Of a stretch of 32,204 nt of DNA, positions 1-8,020 are shown piece after piece (within the stretch, counting starts at the first letter, position 1; every line of letters starts with the position of its first letter). The notes beneath the pieces are model-generated. The model did not search any database and was not told the DNA's origin. It saw only the letters and a program-made list of their open reading frames with translations. The translations under genes were made by a program, and so were the position numbers. This stretch comes from UBA1731 sp964440985 (GTDB lineage: Bacteria; Verrucomicrobiota; Kiritimatiellia; RFP12; UBA1067), in assembly GCA_964440985.1 (NCBI GenBank), contig CAYTWE010000025.1, positions 1 to 32,204 on the forward strand, in the 5' to 3' direction.

Positions 1-15
1 ATCACACCATCGCTA

Positions 16-44
16 TTGCATGGTAGTGCGTTTTTTGATATCTT
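16..44 (+). promoter_or_regulatory. possible promoter of the S1-L28 unit
   Basis: TTGCAT (16-21) and TATCTT (39-44) are separated by 17 bases, which is a sigma70-like arrangement ahead of the S1 gene. The -10 match is poor and lacks the TGG extension seen at better promoters in this window, so this is tentative. The leader that follows can form a short hairpin, CGCGG (75-79) pairing with CCGCG (87-91). Confidence 0.3.
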
Positions 45-119
45 ATATGCCCTCTTGCCCAAAGACGGGAAGGGCGCGGCAGAAAACCGCGAACGCAAAC
101 AAACAAGAAAACTACAAAA

Positions 120-1874
120 ATGGCTATTCGCAAACCCGTTGAGGCGGGCGACAAATCCGCCGCAATGGCGGAACTTCTTGCCGGCGCCGGCAAGGGATCC
201 ACGTTCAAGGCTGGTTCCATCGTGGAGGGAACCGTTTCCGCAGTCAAGGGCGACACAGTGTTCACCGACATCGGCTACAAGTCCGAGGGTGAAGTCAAGC
301 TCGACGAATTTTCCGATCCCGCAGAGGCGGTTCCGGGTCACAAGTTCAGCGTGATGATCATTGCGCTTGAGGATGACCGCACCGGCGCCCTGAAGCTCTC
401 CAAGCACAGCGCAGATGCACAGATTCGTTGGAAGATGGTGCAGGAGCGCTATGTCGAGGGTTGCGTCGTCAAGGGCACAATCCGCTCCAAGGTCAACGGC
501 GGTCTCATCGTGGACGTCGATGGAGTCGAGGCATTCCTTCCCGGCTCGCAGCTCGACATCATGCCGATTCGCGATCTCACCCCGTACATCGGCCAGACGT
601 ACGATTTCAAGGTCATCAAGATTTCTGCGGAGCGCCGCAATGTGATCATCTCCCGCCGCGAACTCATCGAGGGGACGATGGCCGAGAAGAAGGCCGAGCT
701 TCTTTCCTCCCTCGCGAAGGGCGAGGTGCGCAAGGGCCGCGTCAAGAACATCACCGATTTCGGCGCGTTCATCGACCTCGACGGCATCGACGGACTTCTC
801 CACATCACCGACATGAGCTGGGGTCGCATCAAGCATCCGTCCGAACTTCTCAAGGTCGGGCAGGAGCTTGACGTCATGGTTCTTGACGTCGATCAGGAGC
901 GCGAGCGCATTTCGCTCGGTCTCAGGCAGCTTTCGGAGAATCCGTGGGATACGATTGCGGAGCAGTTCCCGAAGGGCACCCGCGTCAAGGGCAAGGTCGT
1001 CAATCTCGCCGCCTACGGTGCGTTCGTCGAGATTGCGCCTAACATCGAAGGTCTCGTCCACATCAGCGAGTTCAGCTGGACGAAGCGCGTCGCCCGCGCG
1101 AGCGACATGCTCAACGTTGGCGACGAGGTGGAGGTCGAGATTCTCGACGTCAACTCGAAGGATCAGAAGATCTCCCTCGGCCTCAAGCAGTGCATGGCGA
1201 ACCCGTGGGACACTGTCAAGGAGCGCTACCCCGTCGGCACCCGCGTCAAGGGCAAGGTGCGCAACTTCACGACCTACGGCGCATTCGTCGAGCTGGAAGA
1301 GGGCATCGACGGCATGATCCATGTGAGCGACATGAGCTGGACGCGCAAGATCAACCATCCTTCCGAGTGCCTTGAGAAGGGCAAGGAGGTTGAGGCGATC
1401 GTGCTCGAGGTCAATCCGCAGGAACAGCGCATTTCGCTCGGTCTCAAGCAGGCTTCGCAGGATCCGTGGTCTGAGATTGCGTCCAAGTACAAGGTTGGGC
1501 AGCTCGTCAAGGGCAAGGTCTCCAAGATTGCGTCCTTCGGTGCGTTCATCGAACTCGAGGACGGCGTGGACGGTCTCGTTCACATCTCGCAGATCGCCGA
1601 CGAGCGTGTCGAGAAGGTCAAGGACATCCTCCAGGTCGGTCAGGATGTCGAGGCTCGTGTGGTCAAGGTGGACCGCAACGAGCGTCGCATCGGGCTTTCC
1701 ATCCGTGCGGTCAACATGACCGAGGACGAGGTCAAGGCGCTTTCCGCCGAATCCGACATGACGACGGACGGCACCGCGACGGTTGCCGACGGCGGCGAGT
1801 CGTTCGGCGGTCTCGGAGCGGCGTTCGACGAGGCGTTCCAGAATGTCGAATGGCAGCCTGGCGAAGCGAACTGA
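120..1874 (+). CDS. rpsA: 30S ribosomal protein S1
   Basis: The 584-residue product is ribosomal protein S1, which binds mRNA leaders and helps load them on the 30S subunit. Six S1/OB-fold repeats can be read in order. The first two are divergent (near residues 30 and 115, with motifs such as GTVSAVKGDTVFTDIG). The last four are canonical, with repeated KGKV..x(F/Y)GAF(V/I)(D/E)L and GL(V/L)HI(S/T) motifs, and end in an acidic tail. The length matches the six-domain S1 of Gram-negative bacteria. The ATG at 120 lacks a Shine-Dalgarno sequence, as is common for rpsA, where S1 autoregulates its own translation; that regulation is inferred here. The L28 gene follows after 27 bases, suggesting a ribosomal unit. 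Confidence 0.96.
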   Translation: MAIRKPVEAGDKSAAMAELLAGAGKGSTFKAGSIVEGTVSAVKGDTVFTDIGYKSEGEVKLDEFSDPAEAVPGHKFSVMIIALEDDRTGALKLSKHSADAQIRWKMVQERYVEGCVVKGTIRSKVNGGLIVDVDGVEAFLPGSQLDIMPIRDLTPYIGQTYDFKVIKISAERRNVIISRRELIEGTMAEKKAELLSSLAKGEVRKGRVKNITDFGAFIDLDGIDGLLHITDMSWGRIKHPSELLKVGQELDVMVLDVDQERERISLGLRQLSENPWDTIAEQFPKGTRVKGKVVNLAAYGAFVEIAPNIEGLVHISEFSWTKRVARASDMLNVGDEVEVEILDVNSKDQKISLGLKQCMANPWDTVKERYPVGTRVKGKVRNFTTYGAFVELEEGIDGMIHVSDMSWTRKINHPSECLEKGKEVEAIVLEVNPQEQRISLGLKQASQDPWSEIASKYKVGQLVKGKVSKIASFGAFIELEDGVDGLVHISQIADERVEKVKDILQVGQDVEARVVKVDRNERRIGLSIRAVNMTEDEVKALSAESDMTTDGTATVADGGESFGGLGAAFDEAFQNVEWQPGEAN

Positions 1875-1901
1875 AACAATCTATCCAAGGAGTGAAATAA
1901 A

Positions 1902-2132
1902 ATGGCCAGAGTATGTGAAATGTGCGGGAAGAAGCCCGCAGCGGGCCGGTCGATCGTACGCAAGGGTTCGCCCAAGTACAAAGGCGGCATCGGTCTGCAC
2001 ACGACGGGCATCTCTAAGCGTCGCTTCCTTCCCAACCTGCACGACGTGCGGGTGTCCGACGGGAAGGGCAACACGAAGCGCATGTGCCTGTGTGCAAGGT
2101 GCATCAAGAGCGGCAAGGTCGTAAAGGCCTAA
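1902..2132 (+). CDS. rpmB: 50S ribosomal protein L28 (zinc-binding form)
   Basis: The 76-residue basic protein is L28 of the large subunit. It begins MARVCEMCGKKP and carries a second CARC pair near residue 65, so it is the four-cysteine, zinc-ribbon form rather than the zinc-free form made under zinc limitation. The HTTGISKRRFLPNLHDVRV stretch is typical of the family. A good AAGGAG ribosome-binding site lies about 11 bases before the ATG. It follows the S1 gene closely and is followed by two hairpins that probably end the transcript. Confidence 0.96.
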   Translation: MARVCEMCGKKPAAGRSIVRKGSPKYKGGIGLHTTGISKRRFLPNLHDVRVSDGKGNTKRMCLCARCIKSGKVVKA

Positions 2133-2142
2133 GCCATGCCAG

Positions 2143-2208
2143 AACGGTCGCCTGACGGCGACGGTTTCACCGGGCGGACGCGGCTACGCGACCGCCCGTA
2201 TCTTTATC
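2143..2208 (+). terminator. tandem hairpins after L28, probable terminator
   Basis: Two adjacent inverted repeats each have a four-base loop and a single mismatch in the stem. The first has 10-base arms at 2143-2152 and 2157-2166 with loop TGAC. The second has 12-base arms at 2171-2182 and 2187-2198 with loop GCTA. A weak T-rich tail (TATCTTTATC) follows. Together they fill the S1-L28 to HydG-like gap and most likely end or attenuate transcription. The poor T tract makes intrinsic termination uncertain. Confidence 0.5.
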
Positions 2209-2238
2209 AAGGATCCGTAGGAGGAGGGGAAATCGGAG

Positions 2239-3774
2239 ATGGGCAAGGCGTTCAACATCAGGCATTTCAGGGATGCCGCCGACTACACGGGCAATTTTGT
2301 CGTTCAGGAGGAGATAGACCGGTATCTTCCGGGCGGCAGGCATTTCATCGATGAAGACCTGATCAACCGGACTCTGGAGGCGGCTGATGCCGCACCTGTC
2401 GATCCCGCGCATATCCGCGAGATAATCGCGAAGGCGGAGTCCACTTGCGAGACGCTTGAGATATCCGAGACGGCGGCGCTCATGCGCGTGACGGACAAGG
2501 ATCTTTTCGAGGAGATGCGCGCCGCCGCCGACCGCATCAAGCACAAGGTCTACGACAACCGCATCGTCATGTTCGCCCCGCTGTACATGTCGAACCTTTG
2601 CGTGAACGGCTGCCGCTACTGCGGATTCCGGAACGGAAACGAACAGCAGAAGCGCCGGGTCTTGACGATGGACGAACTGAAGGAGGAAGTGGACGTACTT
2701 GCGGGGCGCATCGGACACAAGCGCCTGATAGCGGTGTACGGCGAGCATCCGACAACCTCCACAGAATACATCGCCGAGACGATCAGAACCTGCTATGCGC
2801 GGCAGGTGAAGGCGCCGAAGACAGGCGCACCCGTCGGAATTCGCCGGGTCAACGTGAACGCCGCGCCTCTTCCGGTCGAGGATCTGCGGCTTCTGCACGA
2901 GGTCGGGATCGGTACGTTCCAGGTGTTTCAGGAGACGTACAACCGCAAGCTCTACGAATCGATGCATCCGGCATGGAGCGTCAAGGGCAACTACGACTGG
3001 CGCACGACTTGCTTCCATCGCTGCATGGAGGCGGGTGTGGATGATGTGGGGCTGGGTGTGCTGTACGGACTGTGCGACTGGCGTTTCGAGGTGCTGGCCA
3101 CGATCCTTCACGCCCGCGACCTTGAGCGGTGGTTCAACATCGGGCCGCACACGATTTCGTTCCCTCGCCTTGAACCGGCGAGCGGAACCCGCGTGCCGGA
3201 GGAGTCGCCGTGGCTCATAGACGACGATACGTTTGCGCGCATCCTGGTGATAATGAGGCTGTCGGTGCCATACACCGGCATGATCGTGACGGCGCGTGAG
3301 CGTCCGGAATCGCGCAACCGCGTGCTGAACCACGGCATGACTCAGCTTGACTGCTCGTCGAACATAGCGATAAAGGGCTACAGCGATTTTGAAGACGAGG
3401 CGCGGCAGGAGAAGACAAGGCAGCAGTTCATGCTCGGAGACAACCGCTCGATCGAGACGATGGTGAGGTATCTCGCCGAACGCGGAGTGATCACAAGCTT
3501 CTGCACGGCGGGCTACCGCTGCGGCCGCACGGGAGGTTGCATAATGGACGCGCTGAAGACGGGACGCGAAGGGAAGTTCTGCAAGATCAACGCGGTTCTG
3601 ACCTTCCGCGAGTGGCTTGACGACTTCGCAAAGGATCCGGAGACTGTGCGCATCGGCAATGCGCTGATAGAGAAGGAGCTTCGCGGAATAGAGGAGTGGG
3701 TTCCCAAGTTCTATCCGCAGGTGAAGAGGCAGTATGACGCCACCTGCGCCGGTTCGAGGGATCTGTTCTTCTGA
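2239..3774 (+). CDS. hydG: HydG-like radical SAM enzyme (altered auxiliary-cluster motif)
   Basis: The 511-residue protein belongs to the HydG/ThiH radical SAM group. HydG cleaves tyrosine to supply CO and CN- for the H-cluster of [FeFe]-hydrogenase. The radical SAM motif is CVNGCRYC (C121, C125, C128; the CX3CX2C form of HydG/ThiH), followed by the barrel. A C-terminal extension carries the HydG-type segment CTAGYRCGRTG (422-432) and a late cysteine (C448). In HydG the second cluster uses CX2CX22C. Here C422 and C448 have the right spacing but the middle cysteine is Gly425, with extra cysteines at 428 and 434. AGGAGG lies 14 bases upstream, and an in-frame TAG at 2218 excludes a longer start. 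No hydE, hydF or hydrogenase gene is in the window, so the H-cluster role is inferred from family only. Confidence 0.82.
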   Translation: MGKAFNIRHFRDAADYTGNFVVQEEIDRYLPGGRHFIDEDLINRTLEAADAAPVDPAHIREIIAKAESTCETLEISETAALMRVTDKDLFEEMRAAADRIKHKVYDNRIVMFAPLYMSNLCVNGCRYCGFRNGNEQQKRRVLTMDELKEEVDVLAGRIGHKRLIAVYGEHPTTSTEYIAETIRTCYARQVKAPKTGAPVGIRRVNVNAAPLPVEDLRLLHEVGIGTFQVFQETYNRKLYESMHPAWSVKGNYDWRTTCFHRCMEAGVDDVGLGVLYGLCDWRFEVLATILHARDLERWFNIGPHTISFPRLEPASGTRVPEESPWLIDDDTFARILVIMRLSVPYTGMIVTARERPESRNRVLNHGMTQLDCSSNIAIKGYSDFEDEARQEKTRQQFMLGDNRSIETMVRYLAERGVITSFCTAGYRCGRTGGCIMDALKTGREGKFCKINAVLTFREWLDDFAKDPETVRIGNALIEKELRGIEEWVPKFYPQVKRQYDATCAGSRDLFF

Positions 3775-3783
3775 TTGACGGTC

Positions 3784-4572
3784 ATGATGCGTCTTGTGTG
3801 CATATCCCTTGTGCTTGCGCTGGCACCGGTTGCGTACGGGTTCAGGCCGTACGGCACGAACGATCTCGCAAGCCTGACCTTGCCGGCGGCATACAGCCCT
3901 AAGCGCGGCACGTCACTGCGCTACAGGATTTTCGTTCCGGACATTCCGCAGACGGCGACAAACGGAGTTCCGCTCGTCCTGTTCCTGCACGGATCCGGCG
4001 AATGCGGCACGAACAACGTGTCGCAGCTCACGCATGGCGTCGGCGGACTTGTATGGTGGAGCCGCAACCGCGAACCGGCGATAGTCGTTGCGCCGCAGGC
4101 TCCGCCCTTCACTGCGTGGAGCCCTGTCTTCTTCCGTCTGCGCGATGCGCAGATGCCGCCGTCTGCGCCACCGATGATAGCGCTGCTTAAAGGGCTGCTT
4201 GACGACATCTGCGAGAGATATCCGGTGGATCCGAGACGCATACTCGTCACCGGAATATCGCTTGGCGGATACGGAACGTGGGACATGGTTCTGCGCTATC
4301 CCGGATATTTTGCGGGTGCAATCCCCGTGTGCGGCGCAGGCGATCCGCTGATGGCGGACAGCGCGGCCAAGACGCCGTTGTGGATATTCCATGGAGAGCG
4401 GGATGCAAACGTGCCGAACAGGTTCGATCGCGCAATGGTGAGCCGCCTGTGGGAACGGGATGCGCCGGTGAGGTATACGGAGTATCCCGATTCCGGCCAC
4501 GGCATCTGGGGGCGGGTATACTCCGACGACGCCGTGATGAAGTGGTTCTTCTCCCGCCGCATTTCGGATTGA
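3784..4572 (+). CDS. exported alpha/beta-hydrolase (esterase / prolyl-oligopeptidase-like)
   Basis: The protein of about 262 residues starts with a signal peptide (MMRLVCISLVLALAPVAYG). It continues as a compact alpha/beta-hydrolase like those annotated as PHB-depolymerase/feruloyl-esterase or carboxylesterase family. The oxyanion motif LFLHGSGECG, nucleophile elbow GISLGGYG (Ser159), HGERD (Asp207) and SGHGIW (His239) form a full catalytic triad, so it should be an active periplasmic or surface hydrolase. The substrate cannot be told. The start is uncertain: a TTG at 3775 directly follows the previous stop, and ATGs at 3784 and 3787 fit the signal peptide better. None has a Shine-Dalgarno sequence, so translation is probably coupled to the upstream gene. 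Confidence 0.8.
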   Translation: MMRLVCISLVLALAPVAYGFRPYGTNDLASLTLPAAYSPKRGTSLRYRIFVPDIPQTATNGVPLVLFLHGSGECGTNNVSQLTHGVGGLVWWSRNREPAIVVAPQAPPFTAWSPVFFRLRDAQMPPSAPPMIALLKGLLDDICERYPVDPRRILVTGISLGGYGTWDMVLRYPGYFAGAIPVCGAGDPLMADSAAKTPLWIFHGERDANVPNRFDRAMVSRLWERDAPVRYTEYPDSGHGIWGRVYSDDAVMKWFFSRRISD

Positions 4573-4584
4573 CGGACGCAAGCC

Positions 4585-4618
4585 AGCGCAGCGAGGTTTG
4601 CGCTTCTTTTGCTTTTTT
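4585..4618 (+). terminator. probable intrinsic terminator after the hydrolase gene
   Basis: AGCGCA (4585-4590) pairs with TGCGCT (4599-4604) around an 8-base loop. The T-rich run TCTTTTGCTTTTTT follows. The stem is short but the position, just after a stop and before a promoter, fits. Confidence 0.5.
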
Positions 4619-4638
4619 GAGTTTATTTCTTGCAACTC

Positions 4639-4667
4639 TTGCTTTTTGCGAAGGTGTGTGGTATACT
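4639..4667 (+). promoter_or_regulatory. sigma70-type promoter of the rpoD operon
   Basis: TTGCTT (4639-4644), a 17-base spacer and TATACT (4662-4667), with TGG directly before the -10, make an extended -10 promoter. The predicted start is near 4674, giving a leader of about 43 bases before rpoD. The same TGG-TAtAaT form recurs upstream of other units in this window. Confidence 0.7.
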
Positions 4668-4716
4668 TTGCCACTTGACATTTTGGAGTATGGTAGGATT
4701 GTAGTCTGGAGAAGCA

Positions 4717-6840
4717 ATGGCATCGAAAAAACTCGACAGCAAGAGTTCGTCCAAGAAGCCCGTGGCAAAGGCGTCCGTAAAGGCTGCGTCAAAGCGGTCG
4801 GCATCGTCTGGCAAGGCTCAGAAGAAGTCCGCGAAATCGTCCTCAAGAAAGAAGCCCGTCAGGGAAGAGGAGATTGAGCTGGACGAATACGGCGAGACTG
4901 GGCTTGACGACATGGAGGATGAGGTGGTTTCCCCGGAGGGGGCCGAGCTTTCCGATGACGAAGATGCCGACGCTGTTGAGCGGGAGGCGAGCGGTCTTGA
5001 CCTTGAGGAGGTCGCCAAGCAGGCTGACCGGCAGGAGAACAGCCCGTCGGCGGATGGCGAGGGCGAAGGCGAGGTGCCTACGGCCGAGCAGCTTGCGGCT
5101 CTGGCCGGCATGGTTCCGTCGGCAACTCCGACCACGTCCAACTCAGATGAATACGATCCTGAGAGCGTGGACGTGATGGCCGACTTCAAGGGCCGCAGCG
5201 TCCTTGGGCAGGAGGAGCGCAACGCCGTCATCCAGGAGATCAAGCATGCCGCCGAGAAGAACGGCGGATACGTCACGTACGAGCAGCTGAACACCATTGT
5301 TCCGCAGACGGTGCAGGATGAGGCCACGGCCGATGAGTACCTGATGATTCTGCAGGCTCTGAACGTGGACGTGATCCAGGCGGATGCCGTCGAGGCCTAC
5401 CGTGCCCGCAAGGAGCAGAAGACGGCAAAGGGCGGAACGAACACGATTGACGATCCCATCCGCATGTATCTGCACCAGATGGGGCAGGTGCCGCTTCTCA
5501 CACGTGAGGAGGAGCAGGTGATATGCAGCCGCATCGAAGAGGCGGAGGTTTGGGCCAAGGAGATATTCAACAGGTTCACCTTCGCTCCGAAGTGGTACAG
5601 GAAGATTCTCGACAAGCTTGAGCACATGGACGAGCGTTTCGACCGTGTGGTGACGGACAAGTTCGACGACAACCGCGACGCATACATCAAGGTGCTGCTT
5701 CCCAAGCTTCGCGGACAGCTTGACAAGATAAGCACCCAGCTTGCTGCGGCGAATCAACGGTACGTTTCGCTCGTCAGGGCGAAGACGCCGCCGGATTCCG
5801 CCGAGATGATCGGGGCAAAGAAGGATCTGGATGCCGTCCGCAAGTCGTTGCGCAGGACGTTCGACAAGCTCAACTTCAAGCAGAAGGTGCTGGAGCAGCT
5901 CTGCAACGAGGCGGATGAGAAGCTCTACCTCCCCTACGTGAAGTTGCGTGACAGGCTCGACAAGCTGAACAAGGATCGCCGGCGCACGAACAAGCGCGCG
6001 ACAGACATCAAGGAGGTGAAGACGCAGATAGCCCGCTACGAGGCGGCGTTCGGAATGCTCCCTGAGGAATTCATCGCCGACTTCAAGCAGCTCCGCACTG
6101 TGCTGAAGCGCGGCGTTGAGGCGCGCACGCAGATGGTGGAGGCCAACCTCAGGCTCGTGATCTCCATCGTCAAGAAGTACATGAACCGCGGGCTCTCATT
6201 CCTGGATCTGATCCAGGAGGGGAACACCGGTCTCATGAAGGCCGTGGAGAAGTTCGAGTACAAGCGCGGCTATAAATTTTCGACTTACGCGACGTGGTGG
6301 ATACGGCAGGCCGCCACACGCGCAATTGCGGATCAGGCCCGCACTATCCGAATCCCGGTGCACATGATCGAGACCATAAACAAGATGATGCGCGTGCAGA
6401 AGCGCCTCATCCAGAAGCTCGGCCGTGAACCCCAGGAGGCGGAACTTGCCGTAGAGATGGATATGACGCCGGAGGATGTCCGCAAGGTCTACCGCATGGC
6501 GCAGCAGCCAATCTCGCTCCAGTCGAAAGTCGGAGATTCCGATGACGCGAAGTACGGGGATTTCATTCCCGACCAGTCAGCGGAGAACCCGTCCGAGCAG
6601 GCGGCCAACTCGATGCTTCGCGAGCGGCTTCATGAGATACTCATGGGGCTGAACGAACGTGAGCGGCAGGTGCTTGACTACCGGTTCGGGTTGACCGACG
6701 GATTCCAGCGTACGCTCGAAGAGGTGGGGAAACAGTTCAACGTGACGCGAGAGCGCATACGCCAGATTGAGGCGAAGGCGCTTCGGAAACTGCGTCACCC
6801 GTCCCGGATGAAGAAACTGGATGGTTTTCTCGGGGCGTAG
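4717..6840 (+). CDS. rpoD: primary RNA polymerase sigma factor RpoD (sigma70)
   Basis: The 707-residue protein is the housekeeping sigma factor. After a low-complexity N-terminus (about 45 residues rich in Lys/Ser/Ala, then an acidic stretch) comes region 1.2 (DPIRMYLHQMGQVPLL, from residue 246) and a non-conserved helical insert of about 170 residues. Region 2 starts at residue 476 (ANLRLVISIVKKYMNRGL...DLIQEGN, then YKFSTYATWWIRQA). Region 3 follows, then region 4.2 (TLEEVGKQFNVTRERIRQIE, from about 666). The start has TGGAGA four bases upstream. It heads an operon with an RRM protein, grpE and dnaJ. The basic tail on region 1 is unusual for RpoD, though similar tails occur in some PVC bacteria. 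Confidence 0.97.
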   Translation: MASKKLDSKSSSKKPVAKASVKAASKRSASSGKAQKKSAKSSSRKKPVREEEIELDEYGETGLDDMEDEVVSPEGAELSDDEDADAVEREASGLDLEEVAKQADRQENSPSADGEGEGEVPTAEQLAALAGMVPSATPTTSNSDEYDPESVDVMADFKGRSVLGQEERNAVIQEIKHAAEKNGGYVTYEQLNTIVPQTVQDEATADEYLMILQALNVDVIQADAVEAYRARKEQKTAKGGTNTIDDPIRMYLHQMGQVPLLTREEEQVICSRIEEAEVWAKEIFNRFTFAPKWYRKILDKLEHMDERFDRVVTDKFDDNRDAYIKVLLPKLRGQLDKISTQLAAANQRYVSLVRAKTPPDSAEMIGAKKDLDAVRKSLRRTFDKLNFKQKVLEQLCNEADEKLYLPYVKLRDRLDKLNKDRRRTNKRATDIKEVKTQIARYEAAFGMLPEEFIADFKQLRTVLKRGVEARTQMVEANLRLVISIVKKYMNRGLSFLDLIQEGNTGLMKAVEKFEYKRGYKFSTYATWWIRQAATRAIADQARTIRIPVHMIETINKMMRVQKRLIQKLGREPQEAELAVEMDMTPEDVRKVYRMAQQPISLQSKVGDSDDAKYGDFIPDQSAENPSEQAANSMLRERLHEILMGLNERERQVLDYRFGLTDGFQRTLEEVGKQFNVTRERIRQIEAKALRKLRHPSRMKKLDGFLGA

Positions 6841-6879
6841 TTCAATGCAAACGAAAGATGAAGAGAGGAAAGTAACGGA

Positions 6880-7374
6880 ATGAATACACTTATGCTGTCA
6901 ACAGGGGTCGCCTGCGCATCGCAGTGCCCGATGTCCTACGTCTATGTCGCCGGGGCTGCGGCACTTGTGGCGGGGTTCGTCATCGGACGCATCACGAAGC
7001 GCGGCTCCAAGCAGGCAGGGAACGGCGGCCGCAGCGGCGCCGACAAGCGCACCAGGCAGTCGTCTCGCAAAATGCCGCTGCCTCGCCAGGAGCCTACGCA
7101 TCAGCCTGTTCCCGCGGGAAGCGTGGAGATATATGTCGGAAACCTCAACTACGATTTCACCGAAGAGGAGCTCAGGAAGCTTTTCGAGGAGTACGGCGAG
7201 GTCTCGACCGCCCGCATCGTCCTCAACAAGTACAACGGCAGGTCCAAGGGGTTCGGGTTCGTAGTGATGCCGAACCGTTCCGAGGCGGAGAAGGCAATAG
7301 CCGCATACTCAGAGAAGGAGTACATGGGCCGCAAGATGCGCGTGAACGAAGCCAAGAACACGATTACCGGTTGA
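6880..7374 (+). CDS. membrane-anchored RRM RNA-binding protein
   Basis: The 164-residue protein combines a hydrophobic segment at residues 19-36 (YVYVAGAAALVAGFVIG, followed by RITKRGSK, so the C-terminus should face the cytoplasm), a basic flexible linker (37-80), and one RNA-recognition motif. The RRM shows RNP2 as IYVGNL (84-89) and RNP1 as KGFGFVVM (123-130). Bacterial RRM proteins are normally about 80-100 residues and soluble, so the anchor is the odd feature. The start at 6880 has GAGAGGA about 12 bases upstream. It lies between rpoD and grpE, three bases before grpE, so it is expressed with heat-shock chaperone genes. Its RNA targets are unknown. Confidence 0.85.
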   Translation: MNTLMLSTGVACASQCPMSYVYVAGAAALVAGFVIGRITKRGSKQAGNGGRSGADKRTRQSSRKMPLPRQEPTHQPVPAGSVEIYVGNLNYDFTEEELRKLFEEYGEVSTARIVLNKYNGRSKGFGFVVMPNRSEAEKAIAAYSEKEYMGRKMRVNEAKNTITG

Positions 7375-7377
7375 CTG

Positions 7378-7980
7378 ATGAGCAGCGAAGAGACAAAGAC
7401 CGACACGGCGACCGAAGAGGCCGCCGAGGAGAATCGCGAATCCGCCGCCGGTGCCGATGCCGGCGGGGATTCCTGCGACGGGGCGTCAACCGCCGAAGCG
7501 GCGGAGGAGACGAAGGTCGAGGATGGTCCGGACGGACAGGGGGATGCGTCCGCGCCGGACTGGAAGGACATGTACGCCCGTACGCTTGCCGACTTCGACA
7601 ACTACCGCAAACGGACTGCGCGTGACCGTGAGGAGCTTGTGAAGTTCGCGACATCGGAGGCGGTCAAGGATATGCTGCCGACGGCGGACAACCTGTCGAT
7701 CGCCCTCGACCAGGCCAAGGACAAGGAGGATCCGTTCGTCAAGGGCGTGAGGCTTGCGTATGAAGGATTCCTCAAGGCGCTCAAGGATCATGGGGCGGAG
7801 CCTTTCGAATCGTTGGGTGAAACGCTTGATCCGAACAGGCACGAGGCGATTGCGACGCTGCCTTCCGACACCGTGGAAGAGGGCCGGATATCGGCGGAGG
7901 CAAAGAAGGGCTGGATGCTCAACGGACGCCTGCTGCGCGCCGCGCAGGTGGTGGTGTCGTCGGGCAAGGCCGAAAAATAA
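7378..7980 (+). CDS. grpE: nucleotide exchange factor GrpE
   Basis: The 200-residue protein is GrpE, which releases ADP from DnaK. An acidic, Ala/Glu-rich N-terminal tail (about 60 residues) precedes the coiled-coil start DFDNYRKRT (from residue 72). The C-terminal beta domain follows, ending NGRLLRAAQVVVSSG, where family members have a similar LxGrvLRpAxVxV pattern. The ATG lies three bases after the RRM stop with no Shine-Dalgarno sequence, so translation is likely coupled. It is followed by dnaJ; dnaK is not in the window. Confidence 0.95.
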   Translation: MSSEETKTDTATEEAAEENRESAAGADAGGDSCDGASTAEAAEETKVEDGPDGQGDASAPDWKDMYARTLADFDNYRKRTARDREELVKFATSEAVKDMLPTADNLSIALDQAKDKEDPFVKGVRLAYEGFLKALKDHGAEPFESLGETLDPNRHEAIATLPSDTVEEGRISAEAKKGWMLNGRLLRAAQVVVSSGKAEK

Positions 7981-7986
7981 CCGAGA

Positions 7987-8004
7987 GGCGGACGCAAGTC
8001 CGCC
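7987..8004 (+). repeat. perfect GCAA-loop hairpin between grpE and dnaJ
   Basis: GGCGGAC (7987-7993), loop GCAA and GTCCGCC (7998-8004) form a perfect 7-bp stem with a GNRA tetraloop in the 40-base gap between grpE and dnaJ. There is no T tract, so it is not a classical terminator. It may stabilise or process the mRNA. It shares the core GCGGA-Y-GCAR-R-TCCGC with the hairpin after L27. Confidence 0.6.
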
Positions 8005-8020
8005 GCTGAACATATAACAT

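Noticed and set aside
2167..3333. A 388-codon open frame on the minus strand
   Set aside because: Antisense to the HydG-like gene, which has an intact radical SAM motif and ribosome-binding site.
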